From positions 1 through 62,120 of the forward strand of contig CAJJCT010000006.1 of NCBI GenBank assembly GCA_905182735.1: a DNA stretch of 62,120 nucleotides, given 5' to 3'. Numbering within the stretch: position 1 is the stretch's first letter; each line of letters begins with the position of its first letter. This DNA is from Candidatus Marivariicella framensis. Lineage in GTDB: Bacteria > Bacteroidota > Bacteroidia > Flavobacteriales > Flavobacteriaceae. Under the pieces are notes generated by a model. The model was not told where the DNA came from. It searched no databases and was given only the letters and a program-made list of their open reading frames with translations. A program made the position numbers and the translations under genes. This document shows positions 44,680-54,794 of the stretch, piece after piece.

Positions 44680-47600
44680 GCGGCTTTTTTAATTATAACA
44701 ATAGTTATGTCATCAGGATTCATGACACCTTTTGCCCAGTCATCTGACAAGAAAACAAGAGCATCTTTAATTTCACTGGCACTTTTTTCTGCATTGTCTT
44801 TAATGCAGGCTTCAATCTTATCATAATCCAGTAAATCATCTGAAGGGTTTGGCAGCTCTGGAAGGCCATCAGAAATCATGACCATTACATCTCCAGGCTT
44901 GAAATCTTTTTTAATCCCATCAAATTTTTCATTTTCAAGACCCCCTAATGGAAGATTTGGCACTAAAACTTCCTCAACCTCTTTAGACTTAGAGGAGAAA
45001 AAATAAGTTGGTGGCATAGCAGCAGAACTAAGCTCTACAGCATTTTTATTAAACTTAGCAACACTAAGACTCATTCGAAGTCTACCAAAATTAACACGTT
45101 TAACGATTCTATTGAGTTGACCTAAAATTGTAGAAGGCTCACCCATAGGGACCCCATTAAGACCAGCTTTAGTAACAGAGACCATAATTCCGGATATCAC
45201 ACCATGTCCAGTTGCATCACCACAAATAGCGTAAAAATATTCTCCTTTTTTATAAAAGAAGTCGTAATAATCTCCACCGATTTCTGTAGCAGGTTTTAAA
45301 TAAGTGCTGATTTCAAAACCGTCAACAGTAGGAAGAACTTTAGGGAGCAAACTATTTTGCAATTCTTTCGCTTCTTCAAGCTCTTTAGACTTTCTTTCTC
45401 CCTCCATTTTTTCTTTGGTCATCTTTTCTCGGTACTTCACAAAGAAAGTCACAGTGATAATTAAAAGAATTACGTACCCAACAATAGACTCAATTCGTAA
45501 CCACCAGGGAGGTAAATTATTAATTTTCAAAGAAATTATATTTTCACTTTCATCACCACTACTGTTTATCGCACTTATTTTAAACTCAGAAGAGTAAAGA
45601 GGAATTGATTTTAAAGAAATCATATTATTATAACCGTTAGATAAAACATCTTGATAGATGTCAGAAGACAAATAATATTTGATTTGATTTGGCTTGAAAG
45701 ATGAGTTTGTAAAAAGAGTTAATTCAATCGAGCTAATCGAATTATCGATTTCTATAAGATTATCATCACTTATAGGCAACACTTGCTTTTGATTTTCTTT
45801 ATCATACCCAATTACATTTAAGACATGTAAATCAAATTTTTCTTTTTGAAAATCATCGATTTTGTTAGGATTAAACTCCTGAATATTATCGACTCCTGAA
45901 ACAATAATTTTTTCTCCAACTGAATGTAGTGCTTCTCTATGAAAAGAGTTTATGTCAAGACCATCAATACTATTTATGTTACGGATGTCACTCTTGTTAT
46001 TTATGGAATTAACCCCATTACCTGTTTGAACCCATACAAGCTCATCCTTCTTCATAAAGTCATAAATATTATTAGACAATAGCCCATCACCTACAGTAAA
46101 GTTGGTGAACAAACTGTCTTTTAGACTTAAGGAAAACATTCCATCTCCTCTTGAAGCAATTAAAAGGTTTTGAGATTTAGAATTAAAAAACAACTTAGTA
46201 ACTGAGCCAGAAGCTAATGTTTTACGATTACCTTCTTCGTATGAATAGTTTTTGACATAATTATTAAAATTCTCTTTGTAAACCCTCAAGCCAGTATTAA
46301 AATCAGACACCCATAAAAAAGAATTAACTAGTTCAATATCACTGAAGCTTTTCGGAATATTGGGATTTATGAGCTTATTGTATTTGTATTTTATTTGACT
46401 GCTTAAAAAATCATTTTTAAAATTAAGATCAAACTTGTCAGGAACTAAATATGAAACGACGCCATTACCTGTTGATAAGTAAATAACAGAATCAATTAAC
46501 TTAACATTGTTTAGCTTTCCGTTTAATATATCATTTGCAGAAAAAATATTTTCTAAAGACCTAGACGACGAAAGGTCAATTATAGAGAGGTTTTCATTTG
46601 CAACAAACAACAGGTCGTCTTTTAATTCAAATTTAGTATTTGAATTAATATCAACATTAACCCTGTAAACTCTTTGCTTTTGTTTGTTTGTGTAAGAAAT
46701 TAAAATAAGTTCTTTATAAACAGAAATACTTCTATTTTCAGAAACATTATAGAACAACACCCCGTCCCTAGTATCAATATCTGAAACGAGTTTTGAGACA
46801 TTTGACTCGGTATAGATTCCTTGATCAGTTCCAATGAAAACTTTATTTCCTTCTGTAATATAAACTGTTTGAATTCCTGAAGGAATTAAAAAAGACTCTT
46901 TGGATAAACTTTTAAGATTTATTTTATTTAACTCATTACCTCCTTTTGAATATAAATATAAATGATCTCCTTTTCTTAAAGAATTAAGGTTAGGTTCTTT
47001 TGATACGTTATAATGAAAGGTAATATCTGTATTAGAAATATTATAAGTATATAAGTCACCTCCAGAAACTATTACATCCGTGTTTTCATCAATTTTAGAT
47101 ATTAGATCAACGTCGACACCTTTTCCAAATATATTTTTGTCAAACTTTTCAGAAAACTCATTAAAAATATTTATACCATTACCTGTAGCAACAAGCAATT
47201 CATTATTCGAAATCCGTACTATCGATTTAATATTATTTGACAACAAACTTGACGACCTCTGCTTAATATATCTTTTAACTGTTTTTTGAGATCTATTAAA
47301 AACATTAAACCCGTTAGGTGTCCCAATAAATATTTTTTCTTCACCAAAAACTATTAAATTATTTTTGTTTGCATAATCAAAACTTGAACTAGACAAAGTC
47401 GTTGGATTAAGAGGGTCATACTTTAAATGAAACTGAATTTCCAGAGATGAATTTAAAACATAAACTCCTGAGAATTCAGAAGAAACCCAATAGGTGTTCG
47501 ATTGGGAATCGAAATTGACAGCCACGGGCCTGGACTCTAACTCAACCCTTTTGAAAGAAAATGTTTTGGGGTTAAAGAAACTTAACCCTTCATTTGAAAA

Positions 47601-47888
47601 GGCCGCAATTAGTCCATTATTTAGTTCTTTTAATTCATATACCTCAGAATTAAGCAAACCTTTTTTATTTGAAATATTTGAATAAAATACGGTGTTGTTG
47701 GATGGAGTTATTAAGTTTAAACCTTCGTCTGTTCCTATCCATTTTCCTCCACGTCTATCTAAAAGAAAGCTTTCAACATAATTAGAGCTTAGCTCAAGAT
47801 TATAAGACGAATACTGAGCAACCAGAGTTGTATTAAAAAGCAGAAAAACAAATATTAGCTTTTTTTTCAAGAACTTAAACTTTATCAA
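44676..47888 (-). CDS. Beta-propeller sensor with TM helix and SpoIIE/PP2C phosphatase (copy 1)
   Basis: The 1070-residue protein has a signal peptide (about 1-25) and a large periplasmic region of propeller-type repeats such as GGKWIGTDEGLNLI. A Y_Y_Y-like domain ends at LPPWWLR, followed by one membrane helix (about 797-817), a coiled coil (KSKELEEAKELQ) and a PP2C phosphatase (843-1070). Metal ligands are present: Asp873, Asp891 (GDATGHG), Asp1007 (SDGLPE), Asp1059 and Asp1060. RsbU/SpoIIE-type enzymes dephosphorylate STAS proteins; one is encoded on the facing operon. Its start overlaps the TPR gene by 14 bases. Confidence 0.88.
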   Translation of the reverse strand: MIKFKFLKKKLIFVFLLFNTTLVAQYSSYNLELSSNYVESFLLDRRGGKWIGTDEGLNLITPSNNTVFYSNISNKKGLLNSEVYELKELNNGLIAAFSNEGLSFFNPKTFSFKRVELESRPVAVNFDSQSNTYWVSSEFSGVYVLNSSLEIQFHLKYDPLNPTTLSSSSFDYANKNNLIVFGEEKIFIGTPNGFNVFNRSQKTVKRYIKQRSSSLLSNNIKSIVRISNNELLVATGNGINIFNEFSEKFDKNIFGKGVDVDLISKIDENTDVIVSGGDLYTYNISNTDITFHYNVSKEPNLNSLRKGDHLYLYSKGGNELNKINLKSLSKESFLIPSGIQTVYITEGNKVFIGTDQGIYTESNVSKLVSDIDTRDGVLFYNVSENRSISVYKELILISYTNKQKQRVYRVNVDINSNTKFELKDDLLFVANENLSIIDLSSSRSLENIFSANDILNGKLNNVKLIDSVIYLSTGNGVVSYLVPDKFDLNFKNDFLSSQIKYKYNKLINPNIPKSFSDIELVNSFLWVSDFNTGLRVYKENFNNYVKNYSYEEGNRKTLASGSVTKLFFNSKSQNLLIASRGDGMFSLSLKDSLFTNFTVGDGLLSNNIYDFMKKDELVWVQTGNGVNSINNKSDIRNINSIDGLDINSFHREALHSVGEKIIVSGVDNIQEFNPNKIDDFQKEKFDLHVLNVIGYDKENQKQVLPISDDNLIEIDNSISSIELTLFTNSSFKPNQIKYYLSSDIYQDVLSNGYNNMISLKSIPLYSSEFKISAINSSGDESENIISLKINNLPPWWLRIESIVGYVILLIITVTFFVKYREKMTKEKMEGERKSKELEEAKELQNSLLPKVLPTVDGFEISTYLKPATEIGGDYYDFFYKKGEYFYAICGDATGHGVISGIMVSVTKAGLNGVPMGEPSTILGQLNRIVKRVNFGRLRMSLSVAKFNKNAVELSSAAMPPTYFFSSKSKEVEEVLVPNLPLGGLENEKFDGIKKDFKPGDVMVMISDGLPELPNPSDDLLDYDKIEACIKDNAEKSASEIKDALVFLSDDWAKGVMNPDDITIVIIKKAA

Positions 47889-49458
47889 GTTGGGCTTGAG
47901 CTAAAGATCTAATAATTGAGTTTTCCCATCCCGCAAAATTATAGTTTGCTAAATACGTAAAAAGCTCAGTACTTTCACTCTTTTTTCCCTTAGCATTAAC
48001 AGCCAAAGCATAAAAATAAAGCTGATAATTGTCAGCTTCAAGAAGAGCTCGTGGAATCTGATCGTAAAATGAAATAGAAGCATCAATGTTCCCAGACATT
48101 AAATTTAGGTAACCCGAAAGCTTATAAAAATTTATCATCGCCTTTGAATCATAAACCAGATATTCACTTGAAAGAAGAGAGTATGATTTTAATTCATTTG
48201 AAGCCTCTTCAAATTCACCAAACAAAATTAAATACCAGATTTTATTGAACTCGTTATTGATATCAATATTAAGTTCGATTCTTCTAATCTCATCTTCACT
48301 TGAAGCTGAGGAAGTCTGAAATTTCTTTATTTCGTCTTGATGGTTGTTCATACTTTGAAGACTTTCTAAGGCATCTTCTTTCATTTGACTGTGACCATAA
48401 GTTATAAACCTTTCAAAATCACATCTGTACAAAAATATGTTTTTTCCTATTTCATCAAGAGTAGTATTCTTTAAAACTCTATCTTCTAATAGGTCAATTT
48501 CTTTTATGGCATCATTGTATTTTTTCTCATACAAATATGTGTTTGCCAGCCATCTTGAAATATTTACATCATATCCAATCCTGTAATCAATAGCAATAGA
48601 CGCTCTATATATTTCCCTTGTCTTTTCATATTCTTCTTTAAACAAATAATTATGTCCACTAACTAATAATGTTTGCTTGTACGAAGGCGAATCTTTATCT
48701 TCAATTAAATTTATGGCTCTATCATAAGCATTAAGAGACTTATCAAACTCTCCTTGAGCTCGATATATGTTACCTAATAATCTTGAATAAGCATAATTTT
48801 TTTGATCACTTTTTTCTGCATCTTCTATTAATGATATAGCCTTTTCCTGATCAATTTCATCATCGGCTAAGAGTTGAAAATCGACTGTAGTGACATAATG
48901 CAACTGAGATAATAGAATTTTTGCCATAGAGTTATTAGGGTCTATTTTTAAAGCCTTTTCCCAGCTTAATTTAGATTTGGCAGGGTCTAAAAGCACCATG
49001 TTCTGAAAGCTTCCAGTATACAGCCACAAATAATAATAACCAGGATACTTATCTGTAATATCATTGAGCATACCCTCAGCTTTAACCAAATTTCTAGAAA
49101 CATTTTCTTCATAAATAGAAGTTATTAGAGCCTTTTCAATCTCTGAAACACTCTCTCTGTTTTCATAAGCATCAGTTATAATTTTTCTACGCTCACCAGA
49201 GTTTAAATTATTATTATAACTCCCTCTAAGTGCATTTGAAAGATGAAAATTAGAGTCTAGCTCAAATATTTTATCTAAAATTGGCAAAACTTGAGGACCA
49301 TCCATTCGATATCCGGTTTTGACTCTAAAAACATCACTTGTAAATAAACTCAGAGCTTCTTCGGAAGATGAGGTTAAAGGGATTTCTAACACTTCTTTTT
49401 CATTGGAGCAGCCAATAAAAATCACAGAGATAAATAATAAACAAAGTAACTTTTTCAT
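47875..49458 (-). CDS. TPR lipoprotein paired with propeller phosphatase (copy 1)
   Basis: The 527-residue protein has a lipoprotein signal ending IGC (Cys17). The shared motif IPLTSSSEEA comes just after it, then helical TPR-like repeats (for example LLGNIYRAQGEFDKSLNAYDRAI). It should sit in the periplasm, anchored to a membrane. It overlaps the start of the downstream propeller-phosphatase gene, so the two proteins are made together and may bind each other. The copy at 52677 shows the same start motif and a similar C-terminus (NFAGWENSI). Confidence 0.8.
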   Translation of the reverse strand: MKKLLCLLFISVIFIGCSNEKEVLEIPLTSSSEEALSLFTSDVFRVKTGYRMDGPQVLPILDKIFELDSNFHLSNALRGSYNNNLNSGERRKIITDAYENRESVSEIEKALITSIYEENVSRNLVKAEGMLNDITDKYPGYYYLWLYTGSFQNMVLLDPAKSKLSWEKALKIDPNNSMAKILLSQLHYVTTVDFQLLADDEIDQEKAISLIEDAEKSDQKNYAYSRLLGNIYRAQGEFDKSLNAYDRAINLIEDKDSPSYKQTLLVSGHNYLFKEEYEKTREIYRASIAIDYRIGYDVNISRWLANTYLYEKKYNDAIKEIDLLEDRVLKNTTLDEIGKNIFLYRCDFERFITYGHSQMKEDALESLQSMNNHQDEIKKFQTSSASSEDEIRRIELNIDINNEFNKIWYLILFGEFEEASNELKSYSLLSSEYLVYDSKAMINFYKLSGYLNLMSGNIDASISFYDQIPRALLEADNYQLYFYALAVNAKGKKSESTELFTYLANYNFAGWENSIIRSLAQAQLDKV

Positions 49459-49498
49459 TTTAATAGTTTTAATTAGTAATGTACAATTAATTAGAGAC

Positions 49499-52400
49499 CT
49501 AAGCTGCTTTTTTAATTACGACAATAGTTATATCATCAGGATTCATAACACCTTTAGCCCAGTCATCTGAAAGATAAACAAGCGCATTTTTAATTTCTTC
49601 TGCACTACACTCAGCATTTTCTTTAATGCAATTTTCTACTTTTTCATAGTCCAACAAATCATTTGTTGGATTAGGTAATTCTGGTAGGCCATCTGAAATC
49701 ATTACCATAACATCTCCAGCTTTAAAGTCTTTTTTGACACCATCAAACTTTTCACCTTCAAGCCCTCCCAAAGGAAGATTAGGGACCAAAACCTCTTCAA
49801 CTTCTTTAGATTTAGAAGAGAAGAAGTAAGTAGGAGGCATTGCAGCAGAACTAATCTCCACAGCATTTTTATTGAATTTCGCAACACTAAGACTCATTCT
49901 AAGTCTACCAAAATTCACTCGTTTTACAATCCTGTTAAGCTGTTCTAAAATTATTGAAGGAGTGCCCATAGGAACTCCGTTAAGTCCTGCTTTAGTAACA
50001 GAAACCATTATTCCTGAGGTCACACCATGACCTGTTGCATCACCACAAATAGCATAAAAGTATTTTCCTTTTTTATAAAAGAAGTCGTAATAATCTCCAC
50101 CGATTTCTGTAGCAGGCTTTAAATAGGTGCTAATTTCAAAACCTTCCACAACAGGAAGAACTTTGGGGAGTAAACTACTTTGAAGCTCTTTTGCCTCTTC
50201 TAATTCTTTAGATTTTCTTTCTCCTTCCATCAGCTCTTTGGCTTTTTTCTCTCTATACTTAACAAAGAAAGCGACAAGAACAATTAAAAGAATTATATAA
50301 CCAAAAATGGATTCAACCCTTAACCACCAAGGAGGAGCATTATAAACTGAAATAGACAAAGAGTTACTACTTTTCTCTCCATTTCCGTTAATTCCATAAA
50401 AGTTTAGATTTGAAGTATAATAAGGCAGACCACTAAGCTGAATTTGATTATTATAACCATTTTTGACTAGCTCTTTACCGTTTTCCTTTTCAACAAAATA
50501 CTTCACCTGATTAGACTTGTAGCTAGTATCTGAAAATAGATCAAATAGAATCGTTTTTATTTTATAGTCAACGTTAATTACGCCATTATTAATTGGAAGT
50601 ACTTTTCTGTCATTCAGCTCATCTATTCCGACAATGTTAAAGGAATTAATTTTAAAGTTGTCGTTTGAAGGTTTAATTGATTCTAGCGAAAATGACTGCA
50701 AAGACTCTTCTCCCGAAACAATTATTTCATTATTAATCTTATGTAGTGATTCTTTGTGAAAAGTAACAGGACTTAATCCATCTTCAATAGTAATGTTTTT
50801 GATCAGTCCGTTTTCAATAAAATTTATCCCTGTTCCTGATTGAAAAAATAAACGTTCAGAGGATTGTAAAAAATCATATACATTATTAGAAAGCATTCCG
50901 TCTTCAATATTTAGATTTGAAAAAGTACTGTCATCCAAGTGATACTTAAAAAGCCCTGATCCTATCGAGCCAACATACAGTACTCTTTCGCCTAGTATAT
51001 ACATTAACTTTGTTGGAGTAGAAGTAGCAAGTGAGTTTTTAGAATCACCGTTAAATTTGAAATTTTTTATGAATGAGTTAAAATCATTTTTGTAGACCGA
51101 AAGGCCTGATTGTTGGTTTGTAACATAATAAAGCGATCCAATTTTTTCAATATCAACAAACCCTCTGGGAACTTTGCTATTTAAAAGCTCGTTGTAATCA
51201 TAAAAAGTTAGTTGTGATCCTGTATTTTTTTCAAACAATATATTTATTGGGATCTCGAACAAACCATTATCATGAGAAACATATAGCGTGTCATCTATAC
51301 TTTTCATATTATCAATAGTATAGCCTTTAAAAGAATCTTCAGTCAAAACTGACTCATGAAAGTTTTTTTTTATTAAATCAAAAACATGAAGATTTTTTTT
51401 GCCAATAAAAATCAAATTTCCATTTGTTTCAAATGACATTTTTGAAAAATTAACGGAAAAATCTTTTTTATAAACGCTATTGTTGTTTAAATCCTTTACC
51501 TCAATTGTGTTATCAGAGATATTAACTTGCTGATTTTTGAAAACATAGAAAAAGTCAGATTTAATAAAAGCATCAAGCTTATTTACTGAAACATTTTGTT
51601 TTTCTAATTTTTTAACACCATTATTAGTTCCAAAATACACTTTATCAGCATGAACCTTAACAGAGCTTAAAGCCCCACCTGTGCTATAGTTTGTTTTATT
51701 TGTAAAGTTATAATCAGTCTGGGTAATGCTTGAAGAGTTTTTATCCCAAAATAAAAGATGACTGTTGCTTCTAGTCATATTATTGTTAGTGGGAATAGAA
51801 TTTGTTTTAAGAGCGTTGATTTTTAAATCATTGGAATTAAGAGAAACTACATAATCAGCATCAACTGTTCTTAAAAAAACAGGCCCTTCAGGAATAGATG
51901 ATAAAGAGTTTATTGAAGACGAGGTGCTAACTTTACCTTCAAATTTAGAAGATTCTATATCAAAAACAACAAGTTCGTTTTCACTCGCGATCAAGATCTT
52001 CTTATTAAACCCCTCAATGCCAACAATATTATTACTTGATAACTTTGATTTTTTTCCTTTAAAATATCTTTTAAAAGTTTTAAGCTTTTTATTAAAGATG
52101 TTAAATCCATTATTGCTAGAGATAAAGGCTTTAGAATCAGAAAAAATAATTGAATTTTCATTATTTTTAGAAAGCTTTGAAGTAGATATAGATAAAGGAT
52201 TCAAAGGATCAAAAGTATAATGACCTTTTATTTTAAAATCAGAATTGATTAAGTAGTATCCAGAGCTTTCTGTTGCCACCCATAAATCACCGCTATCTAG
52301 CTCTTCGACAACTGAGACTGGTTTTGAAGCTAATTTTATTTGAATAAAATTAAACTTATCAGAATTAAAAACACTCAGACCATCTTGCGATAAAGCAATT

Positions 52401-52666
52401 AAATTATCATTATAAGTGACAATCAGATTATCGACTTTGGAATTTAAAAGACTTAATGAATCTTGTATATCAGAATAAAAAACATGTTTTTCATTATCAT
52501 AAAACACATTTAGCCCTTCATCAGTAGCCGCCCAAAGAAGACCATTACTCTGCTCTGTTATATCAGAAACGTTGTTTGAGCTGAGCTGGAGCTCAAGTCG
52601 AATCGTTTGAGCTTGGACAGAAAAACACAGAATAAGGACAATAGCCCTAAGAATAAAAAACCTCAT
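49499..52666 (-). CDS. Beta-propeller sensor with TM helix and SpoIIE/PP2C phosphatase (copy 2)
   Basis: The 1055-residue paralogue of the protein at 44676 has the same layout: signal peptide (about 1-20), propeller repeats, Y_Y_Y-like domain ending APPWWLR, membrane helix, coiled coil and PP2C domain (about 828-1055) with all metal Asp motifs kept. By my alignment the last 228 residues differ from copy 1 at only about 23 places, while the sensor halves are much more divergent. Both copies therefore should act on the same cytoplasmic target but sense different things. It lies ten bases after the second TPR gene. Confidence 0.88.
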   Translation of the reverse strand: MRFFILRAIVLILCFSVQAQTIRLELQLSSNNVSDITEQSNGLLWAATDEGLNVFYDNEKHVFYSDIQDSLSLLNSKVDNLIVTYNDNLIALSQDGLSVFNSDKFNFIQIKLASKPVSVVEELDSGDLWVATESSGYYLINSDFKIKGHYTFDPLNPLSISTSKLSKNNENSIIFSDSKAFISSNNGFNIFNKKLKTFKRYFKGKKSKLSSNNIVGIEGFNKKILIASENELVVFDIESSKFEGKVSTSSSINSLSSIPEGPVFLRTVDADYVVSLNSNDLKINALKTNSIPTNNNMTRSNSHLLFWDKNSSSITQTDYNFTNKTNYSTGGALSSVKVHADKVYFGTNNGVKKLEKQNVSVNKLDAFIKSDFFYVFKNQQVNISDNTIEVKDLNNNSVYKKDFSVNFSKMSFETNGNLIFIGKKNLHVFDLIKKNFHESVLTEDSFKGYTIDNMKSIDDTLYVSHDNGLFEIPINILFEKNTGSQLTFYDYNELLNSKVPRGFVDIEKIGSLYYVTNQQSGLSVYKNDFNSFIKNFKFNGDSKNSLATSTPTKLMYILGERVLYVGSIGSGLFKYHLDDSTFSNLNIEDGMLSNNVYDFLQSSERLFFQSGTGINFIENGLIKNITIEDGLSPVTFHKESLHKINNEIIVSGEESLQSFSLESIKPSNDNFKINSFNIVGIDELNDRKVLPINNGVINVDYKIKTILFDLFSDTSYKSNQVKYFVEKENGKELVKNGYNNQIQLSGLPYYTSNLNFYGINGNGEKSSNSLSISVYNAPPWWLRVESIFGYIILLIVLVAFFVKYREKKAKELMEGERKSKELEEAKELQSSLLPKVLPVVEGFEISTYLKPATEIGGDYYDFFYKKGKYFYAICGDATGHGVTSGIMVSVTKAGLNGVPMGTPSIILEQLNRIVKRVNFGRLRMSLSVAKFNKNAVEISSAAMPPTYFFSSKSKEVEEVLVPNLPLGGLEGEKFDGVKKDFKAGDVMVMISDGLPELPNPTNDLLDYEKVENCIKENAECSAEEIKNALVYLSDDWAKGVMNPDDITIVVIKKAA

Positions 52667-52676
52667 TTTAAAAATT

Positions 52677-54236
52677 TTATAGATTTGTTTTGATTTGAGC
52701 TTTTGCCAGGTTTTTAACTATTGAATTTTGCCATGAAGCAAAGTTGTTATTTGCAAGATCAACAAACATCTGTTTACTTTCTTCTTCTTTTCCTACAGCT
52801 TTTTTAGCCAATGCTAAAAAGTAACTATGATAATTGTCGTCACCCAGAGCTTCTTTAGAAACTTTTGCATAAGAGTCAATAGACGCCTGAGGCTCACCTT
52901 CCATTAAATTTAAATATCCGAATAGACTGTTGTATTCGTTCATCGCTTTAGTATTATAGACTAAGCTTTTCTCAGAAAGAGTTTTAAATTCAGTCATAAG
53001 TTCACGGGCGACTTCATACTTTCCAAACAAGATATTAAACCACACTTCAAAAGACATTGAAGTAGATAAATTATTTAAAATTAGCCTTTCTTTTTGTGCT
53101 TCATCTACAGCAGAATCTGATCGAATTTTAAGAATTTCAGATCTTATTTGGTTCATTTTATTTATTGAGCCAAGTGTTTCTTCTTCTTTTTGACTATGAC
53201 CAAAGGCTAAAAATTTTGCAAATTCAGTGCTGTTTTTTAACCAAAGCTTATCAATTTCAGGGATATCAAAGCCGTCAATTCTTTTTTGAGCCTCAGAAAC
53301 AGTTTGAATAGCGTTAGCAAAATCTTTTTCATAAATGTAGGTGTGTGACTTTAAAACAGAGTAACTCACATTTCCATATTCATTAGCTAGTTTAACAGCT
53401 TGATCATAAAAGGTTCTTCCTTCTTTATATTTTCCTTGAAATGTAGAAACATGACCAACCATTAAAAGTGAATTTGAATAACGACGACTTGTTTTATTTT
53501 CCAACATGCTTAATGACCTTTTATAAGCCTCTTCAGCCTTTTCAAAATCTCCCATTGCTCTATATACATTACCTAAAAATCTGTATGGAACATCACTTTT
53601 TGGTTGAAGCTTTGCGCATTTGAAAAGATGACCCTCTGCTTTTTTTAGATCTCTTTCTTCTGGAGCAAATATTCCATCATCAACATCTATAGAATAATGA
53701 AGAGTAGATAGGGAAAAATATGCATCAAATGAATTAGGGTTTATCTCAACAGCCTCCATCCACCTCTTCTCTCCTTGATATGGATCTATCTTGCTTTTGA
53801 GGTCTCCTGACCATAACCTTAATTGATAATACTGAGGGTATTTTAATATCAATGCATCTAGTATTTCATCTTCCTTTATTCTGTTTCCATTAATCCAACG
53901 CTCATACCGAGACTCAATCATCCCGGATTCGAGGTCACTTGCCTTTTCGCGATTTTTATATGCCTTAATCAAAGCCGCACGCCCCTCTTCTGCAGACCTT
54001 AAATTACCCCAAAAAAGATTTGAAAAATAAAAATTAGGATCCAGGGAGTCAATTTTTTTAAGTAGAACTTCTTGATGATCTCCCCAATTTCTTTGTTCCC
54101 AGTTTATAAGAACCTGATTAAGTAAAACTTTTGCTTCTTCAGAGGAAGATGTTAAAGGAATTCTTTCAGCTTCAATAGTTTCGGAGCAAGAAATTATGAA
54201 TAAAGCTGTTAGAAGTAATAAAAGTAATTTTTTCAT
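52677..54236 (-). CDS. TPR lipoprotein paired with propeller phosphatase (copy 2)
   Basis: The 519-residue protein has a lipoprotein signal ending ISC (Cys17), the shared motif IPLTSSSEEA, and TPR-like repeats such as FLGNVYRAMGDFEKAEEAYKRSL. It is a paralogue of the protein at 47875. The C-terminus with NFASWQNSIVKNLAKAQ is conserved between the two. It lies 17 bases downstream of the PycTM-like gene and ten bases upstream of the phosphatase copy 2 gene. Confidence 0.8.
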   Translation of the reverse strand: MKKLLLLLLTALFIISCSETIEAERIPLTSSSEEAKVLLNQVLINWEQRNWGDHQEVLLKKIDSLDPNFYFSNLFWGNLRSAEEGRAALIKAYKNREKASDLESGMIESRYERWINGNRIKEDEILDALILKYPQYYQLRLWSGDLKSKIDPYQGEKRWMEAVEINPNSFDAYFSLSTLHYSIDVDDGIFAPEERDLKKAEGHLFKCAKLQPKSDVPYRFLGNVYRAMGDFEKAEEAYKRSLSMLENKTSRRYSNSLLMVGHVSTFQGKYKEGRTFYDQAVKLANEYGNVSYSVLKSHTYIYEKDFANAIQTVSEAQKRIDGFDIPEIDKLWLKNSTEFAKFLAFGHSQKEEETLGSINKMNQIRSEILKIRSDSAVDEAQKERLILNNLSTSMSFEVWFNILFGKYEVARELMTEFKTLSEKSLVYNTKAMNEYNSLFGYLNLMEGEPQASIDSYAKVSKEALGDDNYHSYFLALAKKAVGKEEESKQMFVDLANNNFASWQNSIVKNLAKAQIKTNL

Positions 54237-54253
54237 TTTGATTTTATGTTAAA

Positions 54254-54793
54254 TTAAAAAAGTTGAATAATGTAGAGGCTTAATATATAACTAGCAAAAA
54301 GTACTACTGATTTGATTAAAGATTTGATCGCAGTATTTACATGCAAAAATTTTGTAAAGGCTATATTTCCTGTTACATAAACCATATGAGTTAAATGTTT
54401 GTGGTATTCTTCAGGATTCTCTCGTAAGCTATTAAATTTTGGATGATATTCGGAAAAATCTTTGTTGTCCATTGCTATGTCTCCAAAAAATAAAGGAGAT
54501 TTTAAAGCTGATTGCTTTAGTCTAGGAAGAAAACAACGAACGCAAGCAGTAAAAGCTAGCAGGGTAAAGTATATTCCAGGAAGCAGTAAACAAAGAGTTA
54601 AATAGTCCCAAGCAGTTACAAAATTTAAACTATATACATTTTCATCATCTAAAACATCTAAGGTATATGCAGCTGTAAAAAACAAACTATAAACAGAGAT
54701 TACAACACTTGATTTAATTTCAGCGTATCTGATTTGATCATAATTGTAGTGTATGATCTCCCAAAAGTCCTCTACATTTTTTCTTTTTTCCAT
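54254..54793 (-). CDS. Pycsar effector-like (PycTM/DUF5706) three-helix membrane protein
   Basis: The 179-residue protein has an N-terminal helix with IRYAEIKSS, membrane helices at about 25-45 and 62-86, the segment CFLPRLKQSALKSPLFFGDIA, a soluble middle with HMVYVTGNIAFTKFLHVNTA, and a third helix at about 158-178. These are the landmarks of the Pycsar effector family (PycTM), membrane proteins triggered by cyclic pyrimidine nucleotides in phage defence. Here it is not next to a typical PycC but shares a locus with a class III cyclase. It starts one base after the beta-barrel gene. Confidence 0.75.
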   Translation of the reverse strand: MEKRKNVEDFWEIIHYNYDQIRYAEIKSSVVISVYSLFFTAAYTLDVLDDENVYSLNFVTAWDYLTLCLLLPGIYFTLLAFTACVRCFLPRLKQSALKSPLFFGDIAMDNKDFSEYHPKFNSLRENPEEYHKHLTHMVYVTGNIAFTKFLHVNTAIKSLIKSVVLFASYILSLYIIQLF

Positions 54794-54794
54794 T

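Noticed and set aside
42742-54793. Calling the locus a standard two-gene Pycsar defence system
   Set aside because: The cyclase is a large GAF-PAS regulated enzyme with ATP-type residues, is 10 kb from the PycTM-like gene and is on the other strand; known Pycsar pairs are adjacent and compact.
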